Of a stretch of 64,000 nt of DNA, positions 28,608 through 37,674 are shown in pieces (the first letter of the stretch is position 1; each line of letters opens with the position of its first letter). The position numbers and the translations under genes were made by a program. The notes below the pieces were generated by a model, which made no database searches, was not told where the DNA came from, and saw only the letters and a program-made list of their open reading frames with translations. This DNA is from Pseudonocardia sp. C8 (GTDB lineage Bacteria; Actinomycetota; Actinomycetes; Mycobacteriales; Pseudonocardiaceae): positions 3,373,501 through 3,437,500 of the forward strand of contig NZ_JACMTR010000002.1 of assembly GCF_014267175.1 (NCBI RefSeq), written 5' to 3'.

Positions 28608-29627
28608 TCACCGCCGCGGGGTGCCGCGGGGCGGCGCCGTCGACCCGCGGATGACCAGCCGGGTGGGCACGGTCACGGTCCGCTCCACCGGCTCCCCGGC
28701 GAGCTCGGCCAGTGCCATCCGTCCGGCCGTCGCCCCCTGCTCGGCCACGGGCTGCGCCACGGTGGACAGGTCGGTGAGCGCGGCCAAGGGGTGGTCGTCG
28801 ATCCCGATCACCGAGATGTCCTCGGGGACGCGCAGGCCGGCCCGGCGCAGCGTCCCGACGGCGCCGAGGGCGACCTCGTCGGAGTGGGCGTAGACGGCGG
28901 TCGGCGGGTCGGACAGCCCGAGCAGGCTGCCCATCGCGTGCGCCCCGCCCTCGGGGCCCCACGGCACCGTCACCGACAGAGCCGGGTCGGCCGGCACCCC
29001 GGCGTCGGCGAGCGCGCGGTGGTACGCCGCGGCCCGGCCCTCGGGCTGGGCCGGATCCAGGTCCGGGTCGGTCGTCACGATCATGCCGATCCTCCGGTGC
29101 CCCAGGTGCAGCAGGTGGTCCACGGCCTGCCGCCCGGCCGCGTACTCGTCGATCGACACCGAGGGGTGGCTGCCGATCCGGGTACCGGCCGACACGATCC
29201 CCATCCCGATCCGGTCGAGCCGCTCGCGTTCCCGGCCGTCCACGCCGAAGCCCAGCAGCACGACCGCGTCCGCCCGGCGCCGGGCCGGCAGCTCGGAGAA
29301 GAACGCCTGCCGGGCCGCCGCGTCGCCGAGCCGGTACAGCAGCACGTCCTTCCCGGCGTCCCGCAGCACCCCGGCCAGCCCCTCCAGTGCGGCGCCGAAC
29401 CACCACCGTGCCAGGTGCGGGACGACGACGGCGATCCGCCCGGTCCGCCCGCGGGCGAGCCCGGACGCGTCCGGGGACACCACGTACTCCAGCGCGCGCG
29501 CCGCCTCCCACACCCGCGCCCTGGTGGCCGCGGCCACGTGCGGGTGGTCGCTGAGCGCGCGCGACGCGGTGGCCGGCGAGACCCCTGCCCGCCGGGCGAC
29601 GTCGGCCAGGTTGACCGGTCCGGACAC
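28608..29627 (-). CDS. LacI-family transcriptional regulator
   Basis: The N-terminal helix-turn-helix NLADVARRAGVSPATASRALS is followed by a hinge and a periplasmic-binding-protein type sensor domain (GRIAVVVPHLARWWFGAALEG; LGHRRIGMIV; AVYAHSDEVALGA; VIGIDDHPLA). GTG at 29627 gives 339 residues; no Shine-Dalgarno sequence is seen. Two LacI-type sites flank the shared control region, at 29648-29662 next to its own start and at 29781-29794 on the divergent importer promoter. It most likely represses lpqY-sugABC and itself until a sugar, probably trehalose or a derivative, is present (inference). It is followed directly by the DUF4032 gene. Confidence 0.93.
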   Translation of the reverse strand: MSGPVNLADVARRAGVSPATASRALSDHPHVAAATRARVWEAARALEYVVSPDASGLARGRTGRIAVVVPHLARWWFGAALEGLAGVLRDAGKDVLLYRLGDAAARQAFFSELPARRRADAVVLLGFGVDGRERERLDRIGMGIVSAGTRIGSHPSVSIDEYAAGRQAVDHLLHLGHRRIGMIVTTDPDLDPAQPEGRAAAYHRALADAGVPADPALSVTVPWGPEGGAHAMGSLLGLSDPPTAVYAHSDEVALGAVGTLRRAGLRVPEDISVIGIDDHPLAALTDLSTVAQPVAEQGATAGRMALAELAGEPVERTVTVPTRLVIRGSTAPPRGTPRR

Positions 29628-29647
29628 GGCACATGTATGCCGAAAAT

Positions 29648-29662
29648 CGGAAGCGATTGCAA
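29648..29662 (-). promoter_or_regulatory. LacI-type operator near the lacI start
   Basis: GGAAGCGATTGCA, the reverse of TGCAATCGCTTCC, matches the LacI-family pattern TGnnAnCGnTnnCA. It lies about 20 nt upstream of the lacI start, where binding would give autorepression. Confidence 0.7.
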
Positions 29663-29744
29663 GCCCAGATGTTATCCGGGCGAGCTGGACCGGAGCGATC
29701 TGATCAGCAATGCTCAACGACCGGCCTGCGGATTCCTGTGACCC

Positions 29745-29794
29745 TTGACACGATCGTGTCGAGGACGCACAGTCAGCGGGTGCAAGCGCTTCCA
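29745..29794 (+). promoter_or_regulatory. lpqY-sugABC promoter with LacI-type operator
   Basis: TTGACA at 29745-29750 is an exact -35 consensus. Seventeen nt later CACAGT (29768-29773) is a plausible -10. The palindromic operator TGCAAGCGCTTCCA at 29781-29794 covers the expected transcription start, so a bound LacI protein would block initiation. The untranslated leader would be about 75 nt. Confidence 0.75.
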
Positions 29795-29858
29795 AACGTG
29801 GGGGCACACCGTCGCCGGCCCGGTGGTACCGGCCGATCGAGCACGGGGGAGTTCGGAG

Positions 29859-31160
29859 TTGACCATTCGTCGCGCACGGTGGAGACGGGCGCTGGCGGCC
29901 GCGGTGGCCGCCGCCGCCCTCGTCGGCCTGGCCGGTTGCGGGGGCGCACCCGCGGGCCCGCCGGTCCTGAACTGGTACATCAACCCGGACGACGGCGGGC
30001 AGGCCGAGATCGCGCAGCGCTGCAGCGCGGCGTCGAACGGCGAGTACCGCATCGAGGTGTCGCAACTGCCGCGCCAGTCGTCCGAGCAGCGCCAGCAGCT
30101 GATCCGGCGGCTCGCGGCCAACGACAGCTCGATCGACATCATGAGCATCGACCCGCCCTACATCCCGGAGTTCGCGGAGGCCGGCTTCCTGGCCCCGGTG
30201 CCCGAGGGCGTCGCGCAGCGCACCACGCAGGGCATCGTGAACTCCGCCCGGGAGGGCGCGAGCTGGAACGGCAGGCTGGTCACGGTGCCGTTCTGGGCCA
30301 ACACCCAGCTGCTGTGGTACCGCAAGTCACAGGTGCAGGGCACGGGCCTGGACCTGTCGAAGCCGGTGACCTGGGACCAGGTCGTCGCCGCGGCGCAGCG
30401 GAAGAACTCGACGATCGCCGCGCAGGGGATCCGCGCCGAGTCGCTGACCGTCTGGCTGAACGCGCTGGTCGAGTCCGGTGGCGGGCAGATCGTCACCAAC
30501 CCCTCGCCGGACGACCCCGAGGGCGTCCGGCTCGGGCTCGACTCTCCGGCCGCGACGCGCGCCGCCGAGATCATGAAGACCGTGTCCGCGGTCGGCGGGC
30601 CGGGCTTCTCCACGGCGTCGGAGGACGAGAACTCCGAGGCCTTCCAGGACGGCAGCGCGATGTTCCAGCTGAACTGGCCGTTCGTGTGGGGCAAGGTCAA
30701 CAGCGCGATCGAGGAGGGCACCGTCGAGAAGGCGACCGCGGACGACTTCGGCTGGGCGCTGTACCCGCAGACCACGGCCGGCCGGCCCTCGGCACCGCCG
30801 TACGGCGGGATCAACCTGGGCGTCGGAGCGTTCAGCCCGAACGTCGACCTGGCCTACAAGGCGGCCGAGTGCATCGTGTCGACCGAGAACCAGAAGTACT
30901 ACTTCCTGTCCAACGGCAACCCGGCGGCGCGCACGTCGGTGTTCACCGACCCGGAGGTCGTGAAGGAGTTCCCGATGGCACCGGTCATCGCGCAGTCGCT
31001 GCAGCAGGCCAAGCCGCGACCGCAGACCGCGTACTACGCCGAGGTCTCCGAGTCGATCCAGCGCACCTACCACCCCACGGCCGGCATCGACCCGGCCACC
31101 GTCGGCCCCGCGACCGCCGACCTGATCCGCGCGGTCCTGGCGAAGGAGGAGCTGCTGTGA
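29859..31160 (+). CDS. lpqY: Trehalose-binding lipoprotein LpqY
   Basis: This is the substrate-binding lipoprotein of an ABC importer. A signal peptide with lipobox LAGC (C27) anchors it outside the membrane. The segment with QRC, then LPR, EQRQQLIRRLAAND and EFAEAGFLAPVPEG closely follows the pattern I know from mycobacterial LpqY, and the order binding protein-permease-permease-ATPase matches lpqY-sugA-sugB-sugC, which imports trehalose. TTG at 29859 is taken as start because GGGGGAG lies about 7 nt upstream and it places the signal peptide correctly (433 aa). The stop overlaps sugA by GTGA. Trehalose as ligand is family-based inference. Confidence 0.88.
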   Translation: MTIRRARWRRALAAAVAAAALVGLAGCGGAPAGPPVLNWYINPDDGGQAEIAQRCSAASNGEYRIEVSQLPRQSSEQRQQLIRRLAANDSSIDIMSIDPPYIPEFAEAGFLAPVPEGVAQRTTQGIVNSAREGASWNGRLVTVPFWANTQLLWYRKSQVQGTGLDLSKPVTWDQVVAAAQRKNSTIAAQGIRAESLTVWLNALVESGGGQIVTNPSPDDPEGVRLGLDSPAATRAAEIMKTVSAVGGPGFSTASEDENSEAFQDGSAMFQLNWPFVWGKVNSAIEEGTVEKATADDFGWALYPQTTAGRPSAPPYGGINLGVGAFSPNVDLAYKAAECIVSTENQKYYFLSNGNPAARTSVFTDPEVVKEFPMAPVIAQSLQQAKPRPQTAYYAEVSESIQRTYHPTAGIDPATVGPATADLIRAVLAKEELL

Positions 31161-32104
31161 CCACGACGGAGGTGAAGCCGGACACGACGGCGCCCGCCGG
31201 CGCTGCGGCGAGCGACCGGTCCCGCTCCGAGCAGCGCCTGGGCTGGATGCTGGCCGGCCCGGCGTTCGTGATCATGCTGCTGGTCACGGCGTACCCGATC
31301 GCCCAGGCGGTCTACTACTCGCTGTTCGACTACCGCCTGACCGACCCGGAGAACATCTCGTTCGTCGGGCTGAACAACTACGCCGTGATCCTCACCGACC
31401 AGATCTGGTGGATCTCGTTCGGCGTCACGGCGTTCATCACGATCGTGACGGTGGCCGTCGAGCTGGTGCTCGGCTTCGCCCTCGCCCTGGTGATGATGAA
31501 CGCGCTGAAGGCGATCCGGCCGGTCCTGCGGGCCGCGATCCTCATCCCCTACGCCGTCATCACGGTCGTGTCCGCGTTCGCCTGGCAGTACGCCTTCTCG
31601 CTGGACTCCGGGTTCGTCAACTCGTGGTTCGACTGGGTGCCGGGCGTGGCCGCGGACACCGACTGGTTCGGCGGCACCTGGGACTCGCTGTTCGTGATCT
31701 GCCTGGCCGAGATCTGGAAGACCACGCCGTTCATCTCGCTGCTGCTGCTCGCCGGGCTGGCCCAGGTCCCGGACGTGCTGCAGGAGGCGGCCCGGGTGGA
31801 CGGCGCGACCTGGTGGCAGCGGATGTGGAAGGTCACCATCCCGAACATGAAGGCCGCGATCATGGTGGCCCTGCTGTTCCGGACGCTGGACGCGTTCCGG
31901 GTGTTCGACACGGTGTTCGTCATGACCAACGGCGCCAACAGCACCGAGACGGTGTCCTTCCTGGCCTTCCGGCAGACGATCTCCCGGGTCGAGATCGGCC
32001 TGGGCTCCGCGGTGTCGGTGCTGCTGTTCCTGTCGGTCGTCATCATCAGCGTCGGGTTCATCAAGGGCTTCAAGGTCGACCTGTCCCAGGCCCGAGGGGA
32101 GTAG
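31157..32104 (+). CDS. sugA: Trehalose ABC transporter permease SugA
   Basis: A 315-residue MalF-type permease with six membrane helices, the first being LAGPAFVIMLLVTAYPIAQAV. The EAA loop that docks on the ATPase reads EAARVDGATWWQRMWKVTIP. The N-terminal 28 residues are hydrophilic and cytoplasmic. GTG at 31157 overlaps the lpqY stop (GTGA), so production is coupled to the binding protein. With SugB it forms the membrane channel for the sugar delivered by LpqY. Confidence 0.93.
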   Translation: MTTTEVKPDTTAPAGAAASDRSRSEQRLGWMLAGPAFVIMLLVTAYPIAQAVYYSLFDYRLTDPENISFVGLNNYAVILTDQIWWISFGVTAFITIVTVAVELVLGFALALVMMNALKAIRPVLRAAILIPYAVITVVSAFAWQYAFSLDSGFVNSWFDWVPGVAADTDWFGGTWDSLFVICLAEIWKTTPFISLLLLAGLAQVPDVLQEAARVDGATWWQRMWKVTIPNMKAAIMVALLFRTLDAFRVFDTVFVMTNGANSTETVSFLAFRQTISRVEIGLGSAVSVLLFLSVVIISVGFIKGFKVDLSQARGE

Positions 32105-32106
32105 GG

Positions 32107-32940
32107 ATGTCCACCCGCGAGAAAGTTCTGTGGATCGTCGCCGGCATCGCGATCGTGATCTACGCCCTGTTCCCCGTGGGCTGGATCGTGTCGCTGTCGC
32201 TCAAGTCGTCCGACGACATCGCCAACGGGCAGTTCCTGCCCACCGCCCTGTCCTGGGAGAACTACCAGACGATCCTCGTCGGTGACGCCGCCGAGCTCTT
32301 CCTGCCGGCGCTGCGCAACTCCTTCGGCATCGTGCTGATCGCGACGTTCATCGCCTGCGTGCTGTCGATGTTCGCCGCCTACGCGATCGCGCGGCTGGAC
32401 TTCCGGGGCAAGCGGCTGATCCTCTCCACGGCGCTGGCGGTGGCGATCTTCCCGGTCATCTCGATCGTGACGCCGCTGTTCAACCTGTGGCGCCAGATCG
32501 GGCTCTACGACACCTGGCCGGGCCTGATCATCCCCTACCTGTCGCTGACCCTGCCGCTGTCGATCTGGACGATGTCGGCGTTCTTCCGTGAGATCCCGTG
32601 GGAGATGGAGCAGGCCGCCCAGGTGGACGGCGCGACGACCTGGCAGGCGTTCCGGAAGGTGATCGTCCCGCTGGCCGCGCCGGGCGTGTTCACGACGGCG
32701 ATCATCGCGTTCTTCATCGCCTGGAACGACTTCGCCTACGGCATCTCGCTCACCTCGACCAGCGCGTCCCGCCCGGTCCCCGCGGCGCTCGGGCTGTTCT
32801 CCGGCGCCTCGCAGTTCGAGTCGCCCAACGGCCCGATCGCGGCGGCGGCGGTGATCGTGACCATCCCGGTCGTCGTCCTCGTCCTGATCTTCCAGCGGCG
32901 GATCGTGGCGGGCCTGACCAACGGCGCCGTCAAGGGCTGA
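32107..32940 (+). CDS. sugB: Trehalose ABC transporter permease SugB
   Basis: A 277-residue MalG-type permease, starting with the helix LWIVAGIAIVIYALFPVGWIV and with five more helices. The EAA loop is EQAAQVDGATTWQAFRKVIVP. It starts 2 nt after the sugA stop, with GGGGAGTAGGG acting as ribosome site inside the upstream gene. It pairs with SugA and is driven by SugC. Length and motifs are normal. Confidence 0.93.
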   Translation: MSTREKVLWIVAGIAIVIYALFPVGWIVSLSLKSSDDIANGQFLPTALSWENYQTILVGDAAELFLPALRNSFGIVLIATFIACVLSMFAAYAIARLDFRGKRLILSTALAVAIFPVISIVTPLFNLWRQIGLYDTWPGLIIPYLSLTLPLSIWTMSAFFREIPWEMEQAAQVDGATTWQAFRKVIVPLAAPGVFTTAIIAFFIAWNDFAYGISLTSTSASRPVPAALGLFSGASQFESPNGPIAAAAVIVTIPVVVLVLIFQRRIVAGLTNGAVKG

Positions 32941-32977
32941 CCCCACACCTCGTACCCACGAAAGGAACCGACCGGCC

Positions 32978-34219
32978 ATGGCGTCGATCGAGATGCGCAA
33001 CATCGTCAAGCAGTACGGGGACGGCTACCCGGCCGTGAACGACGTCAGCGTGGACATCGCCGACGGCGAGTTCATGATCCTCGTCGGTCCGTCCGGCTGC
33101 GGGAAGTCGACCCTGCTGCGGATGATCGTGGGGCTGGAGGACATCACCTCCGGCGACATGGTCATCGGCGGCAAGCGGGTCAACGACAAGGCACCCCGCG
33201 ACCGCAACCTGTCGATGGTGTTCCAGAACTACGCCCTCTACCCGCACCTGTCGGTGTACGAGAACATCGCGTTCCCGCTCCGGCTGGCCAAGGCGCCCGA
33301 GGCGGAGGTGAAGCGCAAGGTCACCGAGGCGGCGAACGTCCTCGAGCTCGGCGAGCACCTCGAGCGCAAGCCCGCCAACCTCTCCGGCGGCCAGCGGCAG
33401 CGCGTCGCGATGGGCCGCGCGATCGTCCGGGACGCCGACGCGTTCCTGTTCGACGAGCCGCTGTCGAACCTCGACGCGAAGCTACGCGGGCAGATGCGCA
33501 CCGAGATCGCCCGCCTGCAGCGCAGGCTCGGCATCACCACGGTCTACGTCACCCACGACCAGACCGAGGCGATGACCCTCGGCGACCGCGTCTGCGTGCT
33601 CCGCAAGGGCGTCATCCAGCAGGTCGCCTCGCCCCGCGAGCTCTACGAGCAGCCGGTCAACCTGTTCGTGGCCGGGTTCATCGGGTCGCCGCCGATGAAC
33701 TTCCTCCCGGCGACCCTCTCCGGGACCACCCTGGAGACCCCGTTCGGGACGATCGAGATCGACGAGCAGCGGGCCGAGAAGGTCAAGGGCCGGGAGCTGG
33801 TGCTGGTCGGCATCCGGCCGGAGTACTTCGAGGACGCCTCGCTGGTCGACGAGGCGAAGAAGCCGCTCGGCTCGACGTTCACCGCGCGGGTCGACGTCAC
33901 CGAGTGGCTCGGCGACTCCCAGTTCGCCTACATCCCCTACGAGGCGCCGCCGGAGGTCGACGCCAAGCTCAAGGAGCTCTCCCGCGAGCTCGACTCCGAC
34001 CAGCTCCGAACCCAGGCGATCGTGTCCATCGACTCGACGAGCCGGATCCGGGAGGGTCGCGACGCCGAGTTCTGGCTCGACGCACGGAAGATCCACGTGT
34101 TCGACCCGGAGTCCGGCGTGAACCTGACCCGCGACCCCGAGGCCGGCGCGGAGCTCACGAGGATGGCGGAGGAGGACCGCGCCGAGCAGGTCGCCCAGGC
34201 TCGCGGGGAGGCCTCCTGA
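32978..34219 (+). CDS. sugC: Trehalose ABC transporter ATP-binding protein SugC
   Basis: The 413-residue ATPase has Walker A GPSGCGKST (37-45), signature LSGGQ (135-139), Walker B FLFDEP (D159, E160) and switch H193 in VTHDQ, followed by a MalK/UgpC-type C-terminal regulatory domain beginning near residue 240. The C-terminal domain is slightly longer than in MalK, with an acidic end. ATG at 32978 has AAAGGA about 10 nt upstream. It is the last gene of the importer operon; a hairpin at 34249-34303 follows. Confidence 0.93.
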   Translation: MASIEMRNIVKQYGDGYPAVNDVSVDIADGEFMILVGPSGCGKSTLLRMIVGLEDITSGDMVIGGKRVNDKAPRDRNLSMVFQNYALYPHLSVYENIAFPLRLAKAPEAEVKRKVTEAANVLELGEHLERKPANLSGGQRQRVAMGRAIVRDADAFLFDEPLSNLDAKLRGQMRTEIARLQRRLGITTVYVTHDQTEAMTLGDRVCVLRKGVIQQVASPRELYEQPVNLFVAGFIGSPPMNFLPATLSGTTLETPFGTIEIDEQRAEKVKGRELVLVGIRPEYFEDASLVDEAKKPLGSTFTARVDVTEWLGDSQFAYIPYEAPPEVDAKLKELSRELDSDQLRTQAIVSIDSTSRIREGRDAEFWLDARKIHVFDPESGVNLTRDPEAGAELTRMAEEDRAEQVAQARGEAS

Positions 34220-34248
34220 CCCTGCCACTCGTGCGCCCGCACCCCCCG

Positions 34249-34303
34249 TGCCACTCATGGCCCTTTGGTCCCGCCGCACGGGACTTAAGCTCCATGAGTG
34301 GCA
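34249..34303. terminator. Bidirectional hairpin between sugC and the DUF2867 gene
   Basis: Arms TGCCACTCATGG (34249-34260) and CCATGAGTGGCA (34292-34303) are exact complements; inside, GGTCCC can pair with GGGAC. It sits between convergent genes. A relative with the same outer arm occurs at 56855-56908, also between convergent genes, so this is a dispersed terminator family. Confidence 0.75.
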
Positions 34304-34384
34304 CCCGGGGCGGGGCGCGAGTGGGGCGCGTGAGGCCGGTGAGGCGGGTGAGACGCGGCGCGGGCGGTCACGGAGGGCGGGCGG

Positions 34385-35848
34385 TCACGGGGAGCGGACG
34401 GCCTCCCGGTAGCGGGTCTCGGCGACACCGGTCAGGGTCCGCGCCATCACCGCGCACACGAACCGCTGGGCGGGGAGGGCCGCGAGCCACGCCAACCGCC
34501 CGGCGAGCCCGCGCGGGCGGAACCGGAGCGTCTGGGTGTAGGCGCTGCTCAGCCGTCCGGTCGGCCGCACCCGGATGTCCAGGTGCGCGACCCCCGGCAG
34601 CGGGGCGGTAGCACGCAGCAGCAGCCGGGAGCCGGGCTCGACCGCCTCGACCACCCACCCGTCCAGCGGCTCCCCCGCGACCAGCCGGGGCCGGCCTGCC
34701 GGGTGCCGCCGCGGCAGCCGCCCCGGCCCACCGGCCAGGACGTCGAGGAACCCGGCCAGCGTCGACACCCCGGGGACGGTGTACCAGCCGTGCTCGCCGC
34801 CGAGCGTCCCGATCACCGACCAGACCGCGTGGGCCGGGGCGTCGACGTCGTGCGCGTCGGTCGTCTCCCAGGCCAGCGGGCCGCTGCCGGGCACGTCCGA
34901 CGGGCCGGGCCCGGCCGCGCCGACACCGTCCAGGGCGCGGCGGACGGCCGTCCGGTACGGCGTGTGCCCACCGGGTGGTGGGCCGATCAGCGCGTCCAGT
35001 GCCGTCGTGTCGGCGGGGTCGGCGACCAGGTCGTGGCGCATCGACTCGACGAGTGGCCCCACCAGCTCCCGGTCGACCGGGGTGAGCGCGGCGACGGCGC
35101 GGGCGGTCAGCCGGGGCGCGGACACCGGCACCGGCACCGGGAACGGGCGGACCAGACCGACCTCGGCGGCGTACTCGCTCATCATGGCGCGGTAGGTGAG
35201 GACGTCCGGTCCGCCGATGTCGAACCCGCGGCTCACCTCGGCAGGCAGGCCGAGGCTGCCGGCGAGGGCGTGCAGCACGTCGTCGACGGCGATCGGCTGG
35301 ATCCGGTTCCACGCGCGGTCCGGCAGCAGCAGCATCGGCGGTCCGCCCATCGCGACGTCGCTGAGGTGGCGGACCATCTCGAAGCTCGCCGAGCCGGTCC
35401 CGACGACGATCCCGGCCCGCAGCACGACCGCCGGCACCGGACCCGCGAGCAGGACGTCGCCGACCTCGCGGCGGGACCGCAGGTGCGGTGAGACCGGCCG
35501 GCCGTCGTCACCGGGTTGCAGCCCGCCCAGGTAGACGATCCGGCGGACACCGGACGCGGCGGCGCCGTCGGCCAGCGCGTGCGCGGCGGCCCGGTCCCGG
35601 TCGGCGTAGCAGGGCCCGTCCATGGCGTGCACCAGGTGGACGACGGCGTCGACGCCGTCGCACGCCACGGTCACGTCCGCGGGGCTCCGGGCATCCCCGG
35701 CGACGACCTCGACCCGGTCGGCCCAGGCGTGCGCGGGCACCCGGTGCGGGGCACGGGCCAGGACGCGGACGTCGTGGCCCGCGCCGAGCAGGTGCGGGAC
35801 GAGCCGCGAACCGATGTAACCGGTGGCGCCGACGACGAGGACGTGCAT
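34385..35848 (-). CDS. NAD(P)-binding epimerase-like protein with DUF2867 domain
   Basis: The first 300 residues form an atypical short-chain dehydrogenase/epimerase fold with the nucleotide-binding motif VVGATGYIGSRL, DAVVHLVHAMDG and VLRAGIVVG. Residues about 320 to 480 are a DUF2867 domain (AWETTDAHDVDAPAHAVWSV; GEHGWYT). This fusion (487 aa) is widespread in actinobacteria and of unknown function; no reductase activity should be assumed. ATG at 35848 has GAGGA about 8 nt upstream. It is not obviously linked to its neighbours. Confidence 0.87.
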   Translation of the reverse strand: MHVLVVGATGYIGSRLVPHLLGAGHDVRVLARAPHRVPAHAWADRVEVVAGDARSPADVTVACDGVDAVVHLVHAMDGPCYADRDRAAAHALADGAAASGVRRIVYLGGLQPGDDGRPVSPHLRSRREVGDVLLAGPVPAVVLRAGIVVGTGSASFEMVRHLSDVAMGGPPMLLLPDRAWNRIQPIAVDDVLHALAGSLGLPAEVSRGFDIGGPDVLTYRAMMSEYAAEVGLVRPFPVPVPVSAPRLTARAVAALTPVDRELVGPLVESMRHDLVADPADTTALDALIGPPPGGHTPYRTAVRRALDGVGAAGPGPSDVPGSGPLAWETTDAHDVDAPAHAVWSVIGTLGGEHGWYTVPGVSTLAGFLDVLAGGPGRLPRRHPAGRPRLVAGEPLDGWVVEAVEPGSRLLLRATAPLPGVAHLDIRVRPTGRLSSAYTQTLRFRPRGLAGRLAWLAALPAQRFVCAVMARTLTGVAETRYREAVRSP

Positions 35849-36055
35849 GGTGGTGATCCTCGCGGCAGCCGCCGTCCGGCGCGCGGTGGGGTTCGCCGGT
35901 CGGTGCCGGAGCCCGTCCGGCGGACCCGCGGGCTCGCCGGTGGGCTCGGCCGGGCCCGAACGCGGCCCCGCGCAGGGCGGGCCCTGACCGACCTGCGGAC
36001 GATCACCGGGGCCCGGCCCGCCGTCCGCTCCGACCGGTCGCCACGCGCCGCCGGG

Positions 36056-36364
36056 TCAGGGCACGCCCACGAGCCGCAGGACGGCCGTCGTCCCGGCGGC
36101 GAGGACCACCACCAGCACGAACGGCAGCCGCCACCAGATCCCGGCCGCGGCGACCGCCACCCCGGCGGAACGGGCCCAGCCGGCGAACTCCCGGCCCTCG
36201 AACCAGGTCCCGGTCGCGACCAGGGCGACCAGCAGCGCGACCGCGCCGAGCTCGACGAGCCGGACCGTCCGGTCCGAGAACCGCACCCGGTCGTGGAGCA
36301 GGAGCGGGGCCAGCCGCATGAGGTACGTGCCGCCGGCGAGGACGGCCAGCGCGGTGATCGTCAC
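36056..36364 (-). CDS. azlD: AzlD-family branched-chain amino acid transport protein
   Basis: The small subunit of the AzlCD exporter, 102 residues with about four hydrophobic helices: TITALAVLAGGTYLMRLAPLL, LVELGAVALLVALVATGTW, AGVAVAAAGIWW and PFVLVVVLAAGTTAVLRL. The conserved TYLMRL motif after the first helix is typical. GTG at 36364 overlaps the azlC stop (GTGA). With AzlC it is expected to export branched-chain amino acids or analogues. Confidence 0.87.
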   Translation of the reverse strand: MTITALAVLAGGTYLMRLAPLLLHDRVRFSDRTVRLVELGAVALLVALVATGTWFEGREFAGWARSAGVAVAAAGIWWRLPFVLVVVLAAGTTAVLRLVGVP

Positions 36365-37062
36365 GACGTGCCGCCCGCCGTCCCGTCCGGCCGCGGTGCC
36401 GCACCGAGCCCCAGCATCCCCGCGAGCACCGGGATCCCGGCCGGCAGGAACGGCGCGCAGGCGAGCGAGACCGCCGCCGCGGTACCGGCGACCCGCCGCG
36501 CGTCGGCACGGCGCAGCATCGGGACGAGCATCGCGAGCAGTGCGGCGGGGAACGCCGCGTCGAGGCCGAACGCCGACGGGTCGGGTACGGCGGCGCCCAG
36601 CAGCAGCCCACCGGCGGTGCCGAGCTGCCAGCAGCCGTACTTGACGGCCCCGAGGAGCCAGAACGCGCGCCGTGCGCGGCCGTCGGTCCCACCGGTGCGG
36701 GCCAGGACGAACGCCGTCGACTCGTCGGTGACGACGTGCGCCCCCGGGAACCGCGCCCATCCGCCGCCGAGGTGGCGGGCGAGCGCGAGGCCGAACGGCA
36801 GGTGCCGCAGGTTGAGCACCAGCCCGGCGGCGACCGCCGCCCAGATCCCGCCGCCGGCCGCCAGCACGCCGGTGACGAGCAGCTGCGCTCCGCCGGCGAA
36901 GACCAGTACGGACATCGCCATCGTCATGGCCGGGGACAGCCCGGCCGCGGGCGCGAGGGCGCCGAAGGACACACCGACGAGCCCGACCGCGACCGAGATG
37001 GTCACCGCGTCACGGAGATCTGCCCGGGTCTCCGCGCGTTGTGTTCGCTGCACCGAACGCAT
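36361..37062 (-). CDS. azlC: AzlC-family branched-chain amino acid permease
   Basis: The large subunit of the AzlCD pair, 233 residues. Family features are VGLVGVSFGALAPAAGLS, VFAGGAQLLVTGVL, LNLRHLPFGLALARHLG and VVTDESTAFVLA. About eight membrane segments are present. ATG at 37062 is divergent from an XRE-cupin regulator gene across 54 nt. Substrate is inferred from the family (4-azaleucine and branched-chain amino acid efflux). Confidence 0.9.
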   Translation of the reverse strand: MRSVQRTQRAETRADLRDAVTISVAVGLVGVSFGALAPAAGLSPAMTMAMSVLVFAGGAQLLVTGVLAAGGGIWAAVAAGLVLNLRHLPFGLALARHLGGGWARFPGAHVVTDESTAFVLARTGGTDGRARRAFWLLGAVKYGCWQLGTAGGLLLGAAVPDPSAFGLDAAFPAALLAMLVPMLRRADARRVAGTAAAVSLACAPFLPAGIPVLAGMLGLGAAPRPDGTAGGTS

Positions 37063-37089
37063 GGCCGTTACAGTGAACCCGTCACCGCA

Positions 37090-37107
37090 CGTTCGTCAAG
37101 TCGAACG
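37090..37107. promoter_or_regulatory. Possible operator between azlC and its regulator
   Basis: CGTTCG (37090-37095) and CGAACG (37102-37107) form an inverted repeat with a 6-nt spacer in the 54-nt divergent region, 10 nt before the regulator start. Position and symmetry suit binding by the XRE protein. Confidence 0.5.
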
Positions 37108-37116
37108 AGAGGACCG

Positions 37117-37674
37117 ATGGAGCGAACACCACCGCCGCTCGCCTCGATCGCCGCCGCCATCCGGCGCGAGCGCGAACGCCTGGGCATCTCCTCGGCCGAG
37201 CTCGCCCGGAGGGCCGGGATCGCGAAGTCGACCCTGTCCCAGCTGGAGGCCGGCACGGGCAACCCGAGCGTCGAGACGCTGTGGGCGATCGCCGTCGTCG
37301 CCGGGGTGCCGTTCTCCGTGCTGGTCGAGCCGGCCTCGGCGCCGGTCCGGGTGGTCCGCGCGGGCGAGCGGCCCGCGATCCGGTCGGAGACCTCGCCGTT
37401 CACCTCGGCGCTGCTGTCGGCGTGCCCGCCGGGAGCCCGGCGGGACCTGCACGTGATCACGTCCGAGCCGGGCGAGCCGCGGGCGTCCGCCGCGCACTCC
37501 CCCGGCACGATCGAGCACATGATCGTCGGGAGTGGACGGTGGAACGCCGGCCCGGCCGGCGAGGAGGTCGACCTCGACCTCGGTGACTACGTCACGTTCC
37601 CCGCCGACCGGCCGCACGGCTACCGGGCCCTGACCGCGGGCGCCTCCGCCGTCCTGGTCATGGAGTACCGCTGA
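37117..37674 (+). CDS. XRE-family regulator with C-terminal cupin domain
   Basis: The 185-residue protein has an N-terminal helix-turn-helix (ERLGISSAELARRAGIAKST; LSQLEAGTGNPSVETL) and a C-terminal cupin sensor (HMIVGSGRW; DYVTFPADRPHGYRAL). This architecture is typical of regulators sitting divergent to AzlCD-type or amino acid exporters, where the cupin senses a small metabolite. ATG at 37117 has GAGAGGA about 4 nt upstream. Its stop codon directly abuts the stop of the convergent GH16 gene, leaving no room for a terminator. Confidence 0.9.
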   Translation: MERTPPPLASIAAAIRRERERLGISSAELARRAGIAKSTLSQLEAGTGNPSVETLWAIAVVAGVPFSVLVEPASAPVRVVRAGERPAIRSETSPFTSALLSACPPGARRDLHVITSEPGEPRASAAHSPGTIEHMIVGSGRWNAGPAGEEVDLDLGDYVTFPADRPHGYRALTAGASAVLVMEYR

